From contig JBMNRU010000019.1 in assembly GCA_050944855.1 (NCBI GenBank), positions 1-60,159 on the forward strand: a stretch of DNA of 60,159 nt. The letters are read 5' to 3'. The notes below the pieces were generated by a model. That model saw only the letters and a list, made by a program, of their open reading frames with translations. It made no database searches and was not told the origin of the DNA. This document shows positions 43,701-51,208 of the stretch, one piece after another (position 1 is the first letter of the stretch; every line of letters begins with the position of its first letter). Made by a program: the position numbers and the translations under genes. The DNA is from Lactonifactor sp050944855 (GTDB taxonomy: Bacteria > Bacillota > Clostridia > Lachnospirales > Lachnospiraceae).

Positions 43701-43958
43701 CTCATTGAAAAACCTGTCCCATTCAGCATCTGAAAACTTATAATTATTCAGTTCTCCCAGTCTTTCACGCAGATTCGTAATCAGATCTTTTTCTGTATGT
43801 ATAGGCAAATATGTGTATCCCTGCTCACAAAGGAGGCGTATGAATTCCTTTTCTAATTCAGCTTCTGACTGATAAGAATCAGAACGTGACTTCACAGGCT
43901 CATACTCTGTTACAACAGTATTTTCATTCGTTGCTGCAACTATATTAAAATATGGCAT
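40734..43958 (-). CDS. hsdR: Type I restriction enzyme R subunit
   Basis: 1074 residues. The nuclease domain at residues 145-180 has NRYDVTILVNGLPLVHVELK with catalytic D and E-x-K. The SF2 motor domain follows: IWHTTGSGKTLTSFK near 320, IIFDECHRSQFGD near 430, MFGFTGTPIF, and the motif V/VI region MFLTGFDATTLNTLWVDK and LIQAFSRTNRI. The C-terminal helices contact the methyltransferase. It translocates DNA and cuts unmethylated DNA far from the site, with HsdM and HsdS encoded 2 genes upstream. No lesion. Confidence 0.95.
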   Translation of the reverse strand: MPYFNIVAATNENTVVTEYEPVKSRSDSYQSEAELEKEFIRLLCEQGYTYLPIHTEKDLITNLRERLGELNNYKFSDAEWDRFFNEAIANPNDKIEDKTRKIQEDFVQVLKRDDALTKNILLIDRKNIHNNRLQVINQYVIGTEQGAKHDNRYDVTILVNGLPLVHVELKRRGVAIREAFNQINRYQRDSFWAGSGLFEYAQIFVISNGTNTKYYSNSTRFNAIKDANSGKTKKEKTSNSFEFTSFWADANNKVIPDLIDFTKTFFAKHTILNILTRYCVFTSENMLMVMRPYQITATERILNRIEIAHNYKKYGDIAGGGYIWHTTGSGKTLTSFKTARLASNLKFVDKVLFVVDRKDLDYQTMKEYDRFEKGAANSNSSTVILERQLRDSKSHIIITTIQKLSSFIKKYKEHAVYNKQVVIIFDECHRSQFGDMHAEIVRNFKKYYMFGFTGTPIFPENSGAVRNPKFFTTEQTFGDQLHTYTIVDAINDKNVLPFRVDYIKTMDTDADIDDEQVWDIDRKKAFEAPERITLIAKYILEHFDQKTYRGDKTYVYNALINIAEVASADRGKVEEIKQKQRISGFNSIFAVSSVPMAKLYYDEFRRQIKADPTKNLKIAVIYSYGANEEEADGILDEENPEDTSALDQTARDFLDSAIFDYNQMFHTNYDTSSDKFQNYYKDVSLRMKNKELDLLIVVNMFLTGFDATTLNTLWVDKNLKMHGLIQAFSRTNRILNSIKTFGNIVCFRNLQKRVDAAISLFGDKNAGGIVLMKSFKDYYYGCESIDGKPIPGYVDMIEELSDKFPLTEPQIIGEQNQKDFIALFGAILRMRNLLLSFDEFAGKEGITERDLQDYLGRYQDLRDEWKCKRENGESVDIIDDIVFEVELIKQIEINIDYILMLVKKYHDTHGEDKEVLITIRKAIDASPELRSKKALIENFISGINDMDDVMLEWKEYVVVQRERDLENIIEQEKLKPNEARKFLENCFREGEVKTTGTDIDKLMPPVSRFGGSGARAKKKKKVIDLLRAFFEKYSGLGMATFKAKQEEDKVVTYDFTQQPMSMVAENPVKYGKKD

Positions 43959-43961
43959 GTC

Positions 43962-44459
43962 CTACACCTCCATAATTACAATTTCTTTAGTATTTCTTAC
44001 AAACATAACAGCTGTCCTTGTGGTTCCAATCACTTCATTAACCTTCTTTTCTGACTTTGCCATTACCAGCTCTTCCGCTGTAGCTTCATCTATCTCGGTA
44101 ATCAAATCCAACTTAAACCACTGGGATATTGCATTTCCTTCAAAATACTCACTCTCGTCATCATCAATAATCTCTTGGTAGTAATCCGGATATCCCATAT
44201 CCTCAGGTTCTTCTTCTGAAAAAGCAATATATCTAGCTACAAAAGATTTACTACCTTCTGATTTTGGCGCTCTTAAAACCAACCATCCGCCTTCATCCAA
44301 TATATTGCAAAGTTTTTCTGTACTTGTTCGTTTTCCGCGCTTCAACATCCAAACATATTTCTTGTCTTCAAGTATTTGCTTATGAGATTCAATAAAATTA
44401 TTCTTCCCATAGCTTCTGAATCGAAAAAGAAGCATATTGGTATCTTTTGCAATTTTCAT
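43962..44459 (-). CDS. Unknown protein inserted between hsdS and hsdR
   Basis: 165 residues from ATG 44459, which overlaps the hsdS stop (TGATG) with GAGGAG upstream. Visible features: LLFRFRSYGKNNFIESHKQIL, a basic KKYVWMLKRGKRTS segment, LDEGGWLVLRAPKSEGSKSF, YFEGNAISQWFKLDLITEID and a closing VIGTTRTAVMFVRNT. Alternating beta strands with WLVLRAP and WFKLD suggest a PUA-like (EVE/ASCH) fold that would bind modified bases or RNA, but this is a guess from pattern. Start/stop coupling to hsdS and 3 nt to hsdR point to a role in the restriction complex or its control. Confidence 0.6.
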   Translation of the reverse strand: MKIAKDTNMLLFRFRSYGKNNFIESHKQILEDKKYVWMLKRGKRTSTEKLCNILDEGGWLVLRAPKSEGSKSFVARYIAFSEEEPEDMGYPDYYQEIIDDDESEYFEGNAISQWFKLDLITEIDEATAEELVMAKSEKKVNEVIGTTRTAVMFVRNTKEIVIMEV

Positions 44460-45631
44460 CACATCTGACTCCTCTCCGGAAAGCAAAGCAATTTCTCTCT
44501 GTAGTATTCATACTGCATTTTCCTAAGTTTGATTTCTGCAGGCAATCCTTCTTTAATATCTCCATTTAATTTAGCAAAAACATCTAATTTATCAATTATA
44601 TATAGTTGCGTCTTTTTGTCAGGTACCTGGAATTTCAACTTTCTCAAATCTGAAATATTGAAATTGCTCACGGTAGCTCCTTTACCTTCAACAGAAGATA
44701 TCTGATTTCTTACAATTTCGCCTTGTAAAATATGCATCAAATATCTTGGATAAATAATATCTTGATCAGGTCTAAGAAGAACAACTCTTTGCCCCTGGCA
44801 ACATTTGAAATTAGCTGGAATGATTCCAACATTTCCTATAGGTGCTTCTCGCGAAAATAAAATATCATCTTCTTGTGGTTCAATTCTTTTTATCCTAGTC
44901 AAATATTCCGCCTCATCCACATACGAAAGATTACTGGTATCTATCAGGCCATTCACCAGATTATAATTTCTAATAACTGGCACTCCACTTTCCTTCCATT
45001 TTGGCGAAGTATGGGGACAATCAACAATCTGACATACATCTTCAAGGGTCACCATTTCTACTTCATCTGAAAAAGTCAGCAATTGTGTTCTGTAATACTC
45101 AAACTGTTTATTTCTCGCTGTAAGCTCCGCTGTAAGCTCCGCTGTAAGCTCCGTGAAATTGTCCAAAATCCGGACAATTTCACTCTGCACCTCAAGAGGT
45201 GGCAATGCAATTTCTATATTCCCTATCTTTTGAGTATTTACAGTTGGTACTGACCCAGTACTCTTTAAAGACATGATATATACTTCAAGATTCTTTAATG
45301 AGTAATACAAATACTTAGGTAAAATCTCCTTCTTAACTGGGATTACAGAAAAACACTTGTCATTTAAATAAAATTTAGTTTTTATAAAATTGACATATCC
45401 GGCTGATCCTGCTCTTGCAATTGTAACTGTATTCTCGTCTCTATTGAACTGATTATAATATCCCATAGGTTCAATTCCACCACTTATTACAGGATACTCT
45501 CCATCATCTACAGTTTCCTTATTTGTTACACCTTTGCCAGTTGAAATATCGCAGAAACTCTTTAATGTAACTTTTTCTATTCCTTTTGGACACATTTTTT
45601 CGATCAATTCATCCAATTTACTCACTACCAT
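44459..45631 (-). CDS. hsdS: Type I restriction-modification specificity subunit
   Basis: About 390 residues, with two target-recognition domains. The first TRD runs from KVTLKSFCDISTGKGVTNK to IALPPLEVQSEIVRILDN, the second from VEMVTLEDVCQIVDCPH to KFQVPDKKTQLYIIDKLD. The central helical spacer includes NFTELTAELTAELTARNKQF: three ELTA/TAEL units encoded by three exact 12-bp repeats. In EcoR124I/II the number of such TAEL units fixes the spacer in the recognition site. ATG 45631 overlaps the HsdM stop; GTG starts nearby are possible. Each TRD appears complete. Confidence 0.93.
   Translation of the reverse strand: MVVSKLDELIEKMCPKGIEKVTLKSFCDISTGKGVTNKETVDDGEYPVISGGIEPMGYYNQFNRDENTVTIARAGSAGYVNFIKTKFYLNDKCFSVIPVKKEILPKYLYYSLKNLEVYIMSLKSTGSVPTVNTQKIGNIEIALPPLEVQSEIVRILDNFTELTAELTAELTARNKQFEYYRTQLLTFSDEVEMVTLEDVCQIVDCPHTSPKWKESGVPVIRNYNLVNGLIDTSNLSYVDEAEYLTRIKRIEPQEDDILFSREAPIGNVGIIPANFKCCQGQRVVLLRPDQDIIYPRYLMHILQGEIVRNQISSVEGKGATVSNFNISDLRKLKFQVPDKKTQLYIIDKLDVFAKLNGDIKEGLPAEIKLRKMQYEYYREKLLCFPERSQM
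45116..45151 (-). repeat. Three perfect 12-bp repeats in hsdS
   Basis: Plus-strand unit CGCTGTAAGCTC repeated three times without mismatch (45116-45127, 45128-45139, 45140-45151). In the coding strand each unit adds Glu-Leu-Thr-Ala. Length is a multiple of 3, so slippage keeps the frame and changes the helix between the two TRDs. Confidence 0.92.
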
Positions 45632-47193
45632 CACCCCTCAATCTCAGCAATGATTTTTTCAATCTCGTCTCTCAGTAATTGTTCTCTTTCTACGATTTCA
45701 GAAATTTCAGCATTCAGTTTTTTAATATCAATCTTCTCACGATTATCTGCAGCCTCCACATAAGTACTTACTGACAGATTATAATTCTTACGCACTATCT
45801 CATCATAACTTGCCAAATGTACAGTATGCTCTACCTCTCCACGCTCAACAAACCACTTAACAATATTTTCAATATTATTATCTGTAAGCTTATTGTTATT
45901 GGTAACCTTGATACACTCATTTGTAGCATCAATAAAAAGAATATTATTATCCTTCTTTCCCTTTTTCATTACCATGATACATGTAGCAATAGATGTACCA
46001 AAAAATAGATTACTTGGAAGTTGAATAATACAATCAATGTAGTTATTATCTACCATGTACTGACGGATTTTCTTCTCAGCTCCGCCACGATACATAATTC
46101 CTGGGAAACATACGATAGCTGCAGTTCCGTTAGGGGCCAACCATGAAAGCGAATGCATGATAAATGCCATGTCTGCCTTACTCTTAGGTGCCAACACTCC
46201 TGCAGGCGCAAACCTTGGATCGTTAATCAAAAGCGGGTTATCATCTCCCGCCCATTTGATAGAGTAAGGTGGATTTGAAACAATCAATTCAAACGGTTCA
46301 TCGTCCCAATGCTGAGGATTTGTTAACGTATCCTCACACTCAATATCAAATTTATCAAAACCAATATCATGTAAAAACATATTGATACGGCAAAGGTTGT
46401 AAGTAGTAATGTTGATTTCCTGCCCATAGAACCCACTCGTAACAGCCTCTTTTCCAAGAAGTTTTTCTGCCTTCAAAAGCAGCGAACCTGAACCGCACGC
46501 AGGGTCATATACCTTATTTATAGTAGTTTTTCCTACGGTTCCAAGTCTTGTAAGAAGTACAGACACATCCGCCGGTGTAAAGAATTCACCACCAGATTTG
46601 CCCGCATTAGAAGCGTACATTGTCATCAGATACTCATATGCATCTCCAAAGGCATCGATATCATGATCCTTAACCGAACCAAGATTCATTGTAGCTATAC
46701 CATCCAATAATTTTACAAGTCTCTCGTTTCGCTTGGCTACAGTACTTCCAAGCTTATTACTATTTACATCATAATCATCAAACAACCCAGCAAAACTATT
46801 TTCAGATTGAGTTCCCTGAGCTGATTCCTCGATATGGCGGAATACTTGTTCCAAAGTTTCATTAAGATTTTCATCCAAACTTGCTCTCGCCTTTACATTG
46901 CAGAACAGTTCACTTGGAAGTATAAAAAAACCTTTTTCCTGAACCAAACCTTCACGAGCTTCTTCTGCTTCTTCATCAGTCATCTTCGCATAATCAAAAT
47001 CTATATTTCCGGCCTCAATCTCACCACTATTTATATACGCAGTAATATTCTCAGAAATATATCTGTAAAACATGGTGCCAAGAACATAGTTCTTGAAATC
47101 CCACCCATCTACTGCTCCACGAAGTTCATCAGCAATCGCCCAAATCGCACGATGCAGTTCTTCTCTTTCCTGCTCTTTTTTAGTATCAATCAT
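45631..47193 (-). CDS. hsdM: Type I N6-adenine DNA methyltransferase
   Basis: 520 residues. N-terminal helical domain (LHRAIWAIADELRGAVDGWDFKNYVL, continuing YISENITAYI), SAM-binding motif I KVYDPACGSGSLLLKAEK near 230, and catalytic motif IV ELIVSNPPYSIKW near 305 (NPPY, adenine-N6). The end NREKIDIKKLNAEISEIVER is the usual C-terminal helix binding HsdS. It methylates host sites and, with HsdS, forms the modification core. It precedes hsdS with a 1-nt (TGATG) overlap. Intact. Confidence 0.95.
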   Translation of the reverse strand: MIDTKKEQEREELHRAIWAIADELRGAVDGWDFKNYVLGTMFYRYISENITAYINSGEIEAGNIDFDYAKMTDEEAEEAREGLVQEKGFFILPSELFCNVKARASLDENLNETLEQVFRHIEESAQGTQSENSFAGLFDDYDVNSNKLGSTVAKRNERLVKLLDGIATMNLGSVKDHDIDAFGDAYEYLMTMYASNAGKSGGEFFTPADVSVLLTRLGTVGKTTINKVYDPACGSGSLLLKAEKLLGKEAVTSGFYGQEINITTYNLCRINMFLHDIGFDKFDIECEDTLTNPQHWDDEPFELIVSNPPYSIKWAGDDNPLLINDPRFAPAGVLAPKSKADMAFIMHSLSWLAPNGTAAIVCFPGIMYRGGAEKKIRQYMVDNNYIDCIIQLPSNLFFGTSIATCIMVMKKGKKDNNILFIDATNECIKVTNNNKLTDNNIENIVKWFVERGEVEHTVHLASYDEIVRKNYNLSVSTYVEAADNREKIDIKKLNAEISEIVEREQLLRDEIEKIIAEIEG

Positions 47194-47218
47194 TTTGATT
47201 GTCCTCCATTTTCTCTAA

Positions 47219-47431
47219 TCATTTGTCTGCATCAGCACTCTGTCCGCTTTCAATCCATGCATCCACTTCTGATATTCTGAATTTATACATTCTTCCCACT
47301 TTGTGATATGGAATTGTTCCTTTCTTTATCCAAGCACGAATTGTATCTTTGCTACATCCTACATGCTTAGCGATCTCTTCTAAACTAAGCCATCTTTCCA
47401 CATCATTAAGATTACTCATATTAATGTCCAA
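47219..47431 (-). CDS. Small excisionase-like helix-turn-helix protein
   Basis: 70 residues: WLSLEEIAKHVGCSKDTIRAWIKKGTIPYHKVGRMYKFRISEVDAWIESG, the standard DNA-binding fold of the excisionase/MerR-like HTH_17 family. Such proteins often sit immediately before type I R-M genes and may regulate them. It is 25 nt from hsdM and 14 nt after the NACHT stop. Not a recombinase partner in itself; no integrase adjoins it. Confidence 0.85.
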   Translation of the reverse strand: MDINMSNLNDVERWLSLEEIAKHVGCSKDTIRAWIKKGTIPYHKVGRMYKFRISEVDAWIESGQSADADK

Positions 47432-47445
47432 TAAAGTACCCTCCG

Positions 47446-49773
47446 CTAAAATTCACTGTTTCTATGTTTCTCTACTAACTCATCATAATATGTTTTGAGC
47501 CGCTCATATTTTTTCTTGATGACCTCATCACTCTTGACAAGGGTTAACAACGTCATATATCTTTCCAGTCTCTTTTCCAGCTGTCCCATATCGGCTTTAT
47601 ATTCATAACCAAAAGTAATAACTTTTCCTGCATCATCCGTAAGAACAAAATCTCTGCCCTTCAGTTTTTCCACCTTATCTCTTTCCACTTTTCTAAAATT
47701 CAGAAAATACTTCTGAGTACTTTGATCAAAGATTCTCTCTCCGATAATTGCCTTGCTTTCAGCCTCCGGGTACAAAGACTCCATATCTATCAAAGGAGCT
47801 ATCATAGCCGATGGGTCATCCATATCCATATTCAACCGTTTTAACATCATGGACAAGATCACTGACTTCGGTTCGCTCTTGCTTGCAATGGCATATTTTC
47901 CTATAATTCCACTTTTCTCTTCACATTCTGCAATAGCAGTTCTGTCAATCAATGCACTCTTTATTTCCCGGAATCCATGTACTAGAAATGCATTGAAGGA
48001 TTCCTCTTCTGTCTTGTCCTTGAATATCATATCGAGATAAGGGAGGTCCAAACACACCTCGACCTTTTCATCTGAAAGCTCATACAGCATTTCGAAAGCT
48101 ATACCACCGTTAAATTCTGATTCTGGCACAGTCCACAGTTTTTTCCCCATAGCTTCTACTTCTGCCGGCTCCGCAAAATAATTGTATTCAGCAAACAAAA
48201 ACTGTTGAAATCCCGGATCAATGTATAAAATATCAGACTTCGCCTCATACATCATACACGCAGTAGCACATGCATCATGAAGGAAATTTGTCTTATTCAT
48301 GATTCTGGGATTGGCTACTTGCTTTGTTGATTTCAGTTTTTTGAAGATGGCTTCAAAAGTCATTTTATTAAACTGAAACTTTCTTTCTACGTATGATACT
48401 GCACAGAACTCCCTGAACACATCCGTGAAATCATCCCGGCTATCTGCACTTCGAAATACTCTATCTAATGGACTTTTTTCTAAGTCATGATCAGATAGGA
48501 TGGTATCATATGCAGAGCGATAAAACTCATGCGGTCTGTCGTAAAAAGACTGATATGATGGATAATTCATAATACAGAAAGTGAGTAGCATAGGATTAGA
48601 GGCAAATTCGCCGTGTTTATTCAGATATCCCTCATTAAGATTTCTGGTAATTTCTGCCTTTACGCTATCATCACTGACAAGTTTATCTATTAAATCTCCT
48701 GTCTGCTTTTCGTCAAATGGCATCAGATATAGTCTGCTTCTAAACCCAATCGATTTTGCCACATCACATTCCCTGGATGTTATGACATATTGATTTAATG
48801 GATAAGTTTTTATCATGTCTCTCAATTTGTGTTGAAATCCTATGATATCCGAAGGATCTATCTCATCCAATCCGTCTAGTAATATTTGACATTTACCTGC
48901 CCTTAATACCTTTTCTGCAGCTCTCTCATCAAATGAGGCATCAAACAAATTAACGGATTTCACAATACTGTTAAACAGATCACATCCAGCAAACCTGTAA
49001 TCTCTTAATTCAACTAATATAGGCATTACACCCGTCTCAGAGTATTTTTTCATTGAGTCAACAAACAAGTGCCTCAACATCATGGATTTACCCATACCAC
49101 CATTAGCTATGAGTGCCACCATATTGGATTGTTCCGCTATTTTATCGAGCGTCGCATCTTGTATTACCGTTCCTCTGGCTGGCAAACCTCTTCTTGAATA
49201 TGCACTATCAACCGTGCTAAGTGTATTACAGATGAACACTTTTTCCATATCACACAGTTCATCCGAAAAATTAGTCTTTACCTTTGAATACTCCGCCAGT
49301 GCTTTTTGCCCATACACTGGGAATAATTCTTTACTCTTTGTATTTTCATAAATGTTCTTAACAATGTTATCAGCACTTCCTGATCCTTTTGCTATTTCAT
49401 GAAATTGATGTCCGATAGCTACTATAAAAAGCTCCTTATCAATTTCATTGACAGTCGCAACTTTTATTCCGAATCTGTCCATTACTGTTACCAAAACACT
49501 GTCATTTAGCTCCTTGATCACCATTTCCAAAAATCTATCTTCTTTGTATTTCTCTGTGATTTCTTGCCACACTGCAGGGTCAAACGTTCTGGTACCATTC
49601 AACCATTTTTCATAGCTACTATCTGATGTAGGAAGTATTCCCCAGCTTTCTTCCGGAATTGCTGCCATTATCAAAAATTCTACTATCTTCTTTTTTGCTC
49701 TGTGGTTAGTTAATCCGCCAGAGGATCTTGATATATAAAAATTCAAGAAAAACTCATCGAATTTCAGTCTCAA
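47446..49773 (-). CDS. NACHT NTPase (STAND), first gene of the defence operon
   Basis: 775 residues from TTG 49773, with AGAGGGAG 6 nt upstream. Residues 1-200 form an N-terminal domain containing a region (VIKELNDSVLVTVMDRFGI) I cannot assign. The NACHT domain follows: Walker A IANGGMGKSMM (222-232), Walker B CQILLDGLDEID (295-306), sensor YVITSRECD. C-terminal residues 440-775 are helical (sensor-like) with a final KYERLKTYYDELVEKHRNSEF coiled coil. Bacterial NACHT proteins recognise phage components and trigger cell death or arrest. Here it leads a nine-gene run with a type I R-M system. Confidence 0.85.
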   Translation of the reverse strand: MRLKFDEFFLNFYISRSSGGLTNHRAKKKIVEFLIMAAIPEESWGILPTSDSSYEKWLNGTRTFDPAVWQEITEKYKEDRFLEMVIKELNDSVLVTVMDRFGIKVATVNEIDKELFIVAIGHQFHEIAKGSGSADNIVKNIYENTKSKELFPVYGQKALAEYSKVKTNFSDELCDMEKVFICNTLSTVDSAYSRRGLPARGTVIQDATLDKIAEQSNMVALIANGGMGKSMMLRHLFVDSMKKYSETGVMPILVELRDYRFAGCDLFNSIVKSVNLFDASFDERAAEKVLRAGKCQILLDGLDEIDPSDIIGFQHKLRDMIKTYPLNQYVITSRECDVAKSIGFRSRLYLMPFDEKQTGDLIDKLVSDDSVKAEITRNLNEGYLNKHGEFASNPMLLTFCIMNYPSYQSFYDRPHEFYRSAYDTILSDHDLEKSPLDRVFRSADSRDDFTDVFREFCAVSYVERKFQFNKMTFEAIFKKLKSTKQVANPRIMNKTNFLHDACATACMMYEAKSDILYIDPGFQQFLFAEYNYFAEPAEVEAMGKKLWTVPESEFNGGIAFEMLYELSDEKVEVCLDLPYLDMIFKDKTEEESFNAFLVHGFREIKSALIDRTAIAECEEKSGIIGKYAIASKSEPKSVILSMMLKRLNMDMDDPSAMIAPLIDMESLYPEAESKAIIGERIFDQSTQKYFLNFRKVERDKVEKLKGRDFVLTDDAGKVITFGYEYKADMGQLEKRLERYMTLLTLVKSDEVIKKKYERLKTYYDELVEKHRNSEF

Positions 49774-49806
49774 TTATCACTCCCTCTTTTCTCTGTCTGT
49801 ATTGTC

Positions 49807-49839
49807 CGTGAAATGTCCGTAAACTTTCGTGAAATGTCC
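49807..49839 (-). promoter_or_regulatory. 21-bp direct repeat upstream of the NACHT gene
   Basis: CGTGAAATGTCC occurs at 49807-49818 and again at 49828-49839, exactly 21 bp apart (two helical turns), with a third partial match (TGTCC) nearby. The position in the leader of the operon suggests an operator; the small HTH protein is a natural candidate ligand. Confidence 0.45.
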
Positions 49840-49878
49840 ATATCACTGTCAGGGAACTTTTCCCCCGCCTGTTCTAAA

Positions 49879-49907
49879 ATATTAAATATAAAGGCAATGC
49901 CCGTAAA
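49879..49907 (-). promoter_or_regulatory. Candidate promoter of the defence operon
   Basis: Minus strand: -35 TTTACG (49902-49907), 17-nt spacer, -10 TAATAT (49879-49884). The spacer holds GGCATTGCC, a small dyad. It would give a leader of about 100 nt that includes the 21-bp repeats. Confidence 0.4.
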
Positions 49908-49953
49908 ATACAAACGAAGGAATTTGAACTCATTACTATATCAGTTCAATCCG

Positions 49954-49978
49954 ACTTAATCCTACTTATCCATACTTA
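49954..49978. repeat. ACTTA repeats with 10-bp period
   Basis: ACTTA occurs at 49954, 49964 and 49974 (exact 10-bp period) in the AT-rich gap between the NACHT operon and the plus-strand genes. Helical phasing suggests a protein-binding site. The rest of 49,908-50,028 has no gene I can support. Confidence 0.35.
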
Positions 49979-50103
49979 ACTATACATCATATGAGCTCTT
50001 TTTTCAAGATAAGTACGCCTTTATATAACAAACAATCCGTCCAGAGTATGACCCTAAACTACTCCATCACCAAGCAACTGCCGGACGCGGCGTCTTCTTA
50101 GAG

Positions 50104-50298
50104 TTGTGGCGTGATGAACCCTATAATCAGCATCAGGGGCTAAGAAGCCTGGTTGCTTATTTTACGGAACGGAGACGTGCCATGAATAAGACAATCGATG
50201 CTTATCTGAATTTCATATCGAAACCTTCGTTCCGCTTTCAGCGGGCACAGGAGGCCGCACGATATGGAAATCAATGTAAATGTACCGACAAATACTGA
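50104..50298 (+). CDS. Small protein or N-terminally broken remnant
   Basis: The frame is open from about 50029 and reads PEYDPKLLHHQATAGRG, then VFLELWRDEPYNQHQGLRS, then MNKTIDAYLNFISKPSFRF, which looks like genuine coding sequence throughout. Only TTG 50104 or ATG 50182 can start it; the ATG has GGAG at a good distance, so a 38-residue product from 50182 is possible. The earlier open part lacks a start, suggesting a truncated gene. It overlaps the start of the next gene by 35 nt, so the two are probably coupled. Confidence 0.45.
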   Translation: MWRDEPYNQHQGLRSLVAYFTERRRAMNKTIDAYLNFISKPSFRFQRAQEAARYGNQCKCTDKY

Positions 50299-50866
50299 TA
50301 ATCGGCAGTCAACTAATGACAACCACAACTACGACAACCGTCGCAGTTACAACAATTTCCCTCTTCTTGATGGAGAATGTCTTGTACCGATCCGTGTGGA
50401 CTGGGAAATGATCAAGCACTTCAATATGTGCAGAGATAACCTCGAGACCTGGCATATCGGACCTAATAAAGTCCTGGTAGCCTTTGCACCAGTGGCAATT
50501 GAATCCAAAGCTGCTGCCATCAAGACTTTCTATCGTGATGTAAGAGAATATTTTGCATCCTTCCACACTGACGATACACTTTCTTTGGATCGATTTCTGG
50601 AAGAGGCCGAATCAGAAGAAAGTAAAGGCTTCGAGCTTGCATCATCTGAGAATCTGGAGGAAAACGTGATGCTCCGCATAATCATCCGCGACCTGATCAA
50701 ACAGGTACATAATATCAACCCGAAATATGGACGCATCCTGGATCTCATCTGCAAGGATTTCACAAAAGGCGAGATTCTTGCAGAACTGAACCTTTGCAAA
50801 TCTCAGGGATATGCAGACATCAAAGCTGCACAGACACTCGCAAGAAATCTTTATTTCGAAAATTAA
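50264..50866 (+). CDS. Hypothetical mobile-element protein with a possible HTH C-terminus
   Basis: 200 residues starting MEINVNVPTNTDNRQS, with a polar N-terminus, then CLVPIRVDWEMIKHFNMCRDN, and a C-terminal ILDLICKDFTKGEILAELNL that may fold as a helix-turn-helix. AGGAGG lies 9 nt before the ATG. It occupies the divergent position from the ParB-side genes and ends just before a strong terminator. I do not recognise the family; a regulator of the element is a guess. Confidence 0.55.
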   Translation: MEINVNVPTNTDNRQSTNDNHNYDNRRSYNNFPLLDGECLVPIRVDWEMIKHFNMCRDNLETWHIGPNKVLVAFAPVAIESKAAAIKTFYRDVREYFASFHTDDTLSLDRFLEEAESEESKGFELASSENLEENVMLRIIIRDLIKQVHNINPKYGRILDLICKDFTKGEILAELNLCKSQGYADIKAAQTLARNLYFEN

Positions 50867-50888
50867 AAATTTATGCCTTAACCAAACA

Positions 50889-50929
50889 GCAGCGGTATCC
50901 TCATCTCGAAGATACCGCTGCCGATTTTT
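50889..50929 (+). terminator. Strong terminator
   Basis: GCAGCGGTATC pairs perfectly with GATACCGCTGC (11 bp) around an 11-nt loop, followed by CGATTTTTA. It ends the 50264 gene and lies next to the convergent 50933 gene. Confidence 0.85.
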
Positions 50930-50932
50930 ATG

Positions 50933-51208
50933 TTATACGCACTTTCTCACTTCCAGCTGGAACTTATCATGTTCCTTGATACTTCTTACCGCCTGGTTCA
51001 GTGTATTCGCTTTTCCATGCTGATGATACGGGCATCTGAAAAAGTGCTTATGAAATATGGTAAGAGATTGCTCTTCCGGATACCCTGTACAGTGCAGATA
51101 CCAATAATGACCGGTATTCCTGCTCTGAAGCGTAATATCCTTATTATCAAGCAAAATAATGTTAAAATACTTCGCATCAATCTTTTTAAGACTGATTTCA
51201 TCAAACAT
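50933..51208 (-). CDS. Conserved small protein downstream of ParB
   Basis: 91 residues from ATG 51208, overlapping the ParB stop by 8 nt; the frame is open further upstream inside parB. It reads MFDEISLKKIDAKYFNIILL, then LQSRNTGHYWYLHCTGYPEE and FHKHFFRCPYHQHGKANTL. The histidine- and aromatic-rich centre suggests a metal-binding fold. Proteins like this follow ParB in Clostridia conjugative elements as I recall. Function unknown; translational coupling suggests involvement in element maintenance. Confidence 0.65.
   Translation of the reverse strand: MFDEISLKKIDAKYFNIILLDNKDITLQSRNTGHYWYLHCTGYPEEQSLTIFHKHFFRCPYHQHGKANTLNQAVRSIKEHDKFQLEVRKCV

Noticed and set aside
45116..45151. Short repeats considered as a CRISPR array
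   Set aside because: Units are contiguous 12-bp repeats without spacers inside hsdS; no cas genes are present in the window.
47219..47431. HTH protein before hsdM considered as a third excisionase
   Set aside because: No integrase adjoins it and its position is standard for R-M-linked HTH proteins; more likely a regulator.
49954..49978. ACTTA decamers considered as plasmid iterons
   Set aside because: Only three 5-bp cores with degenerate flanks and no Rep gene nearby; kept only as a weak repeat.
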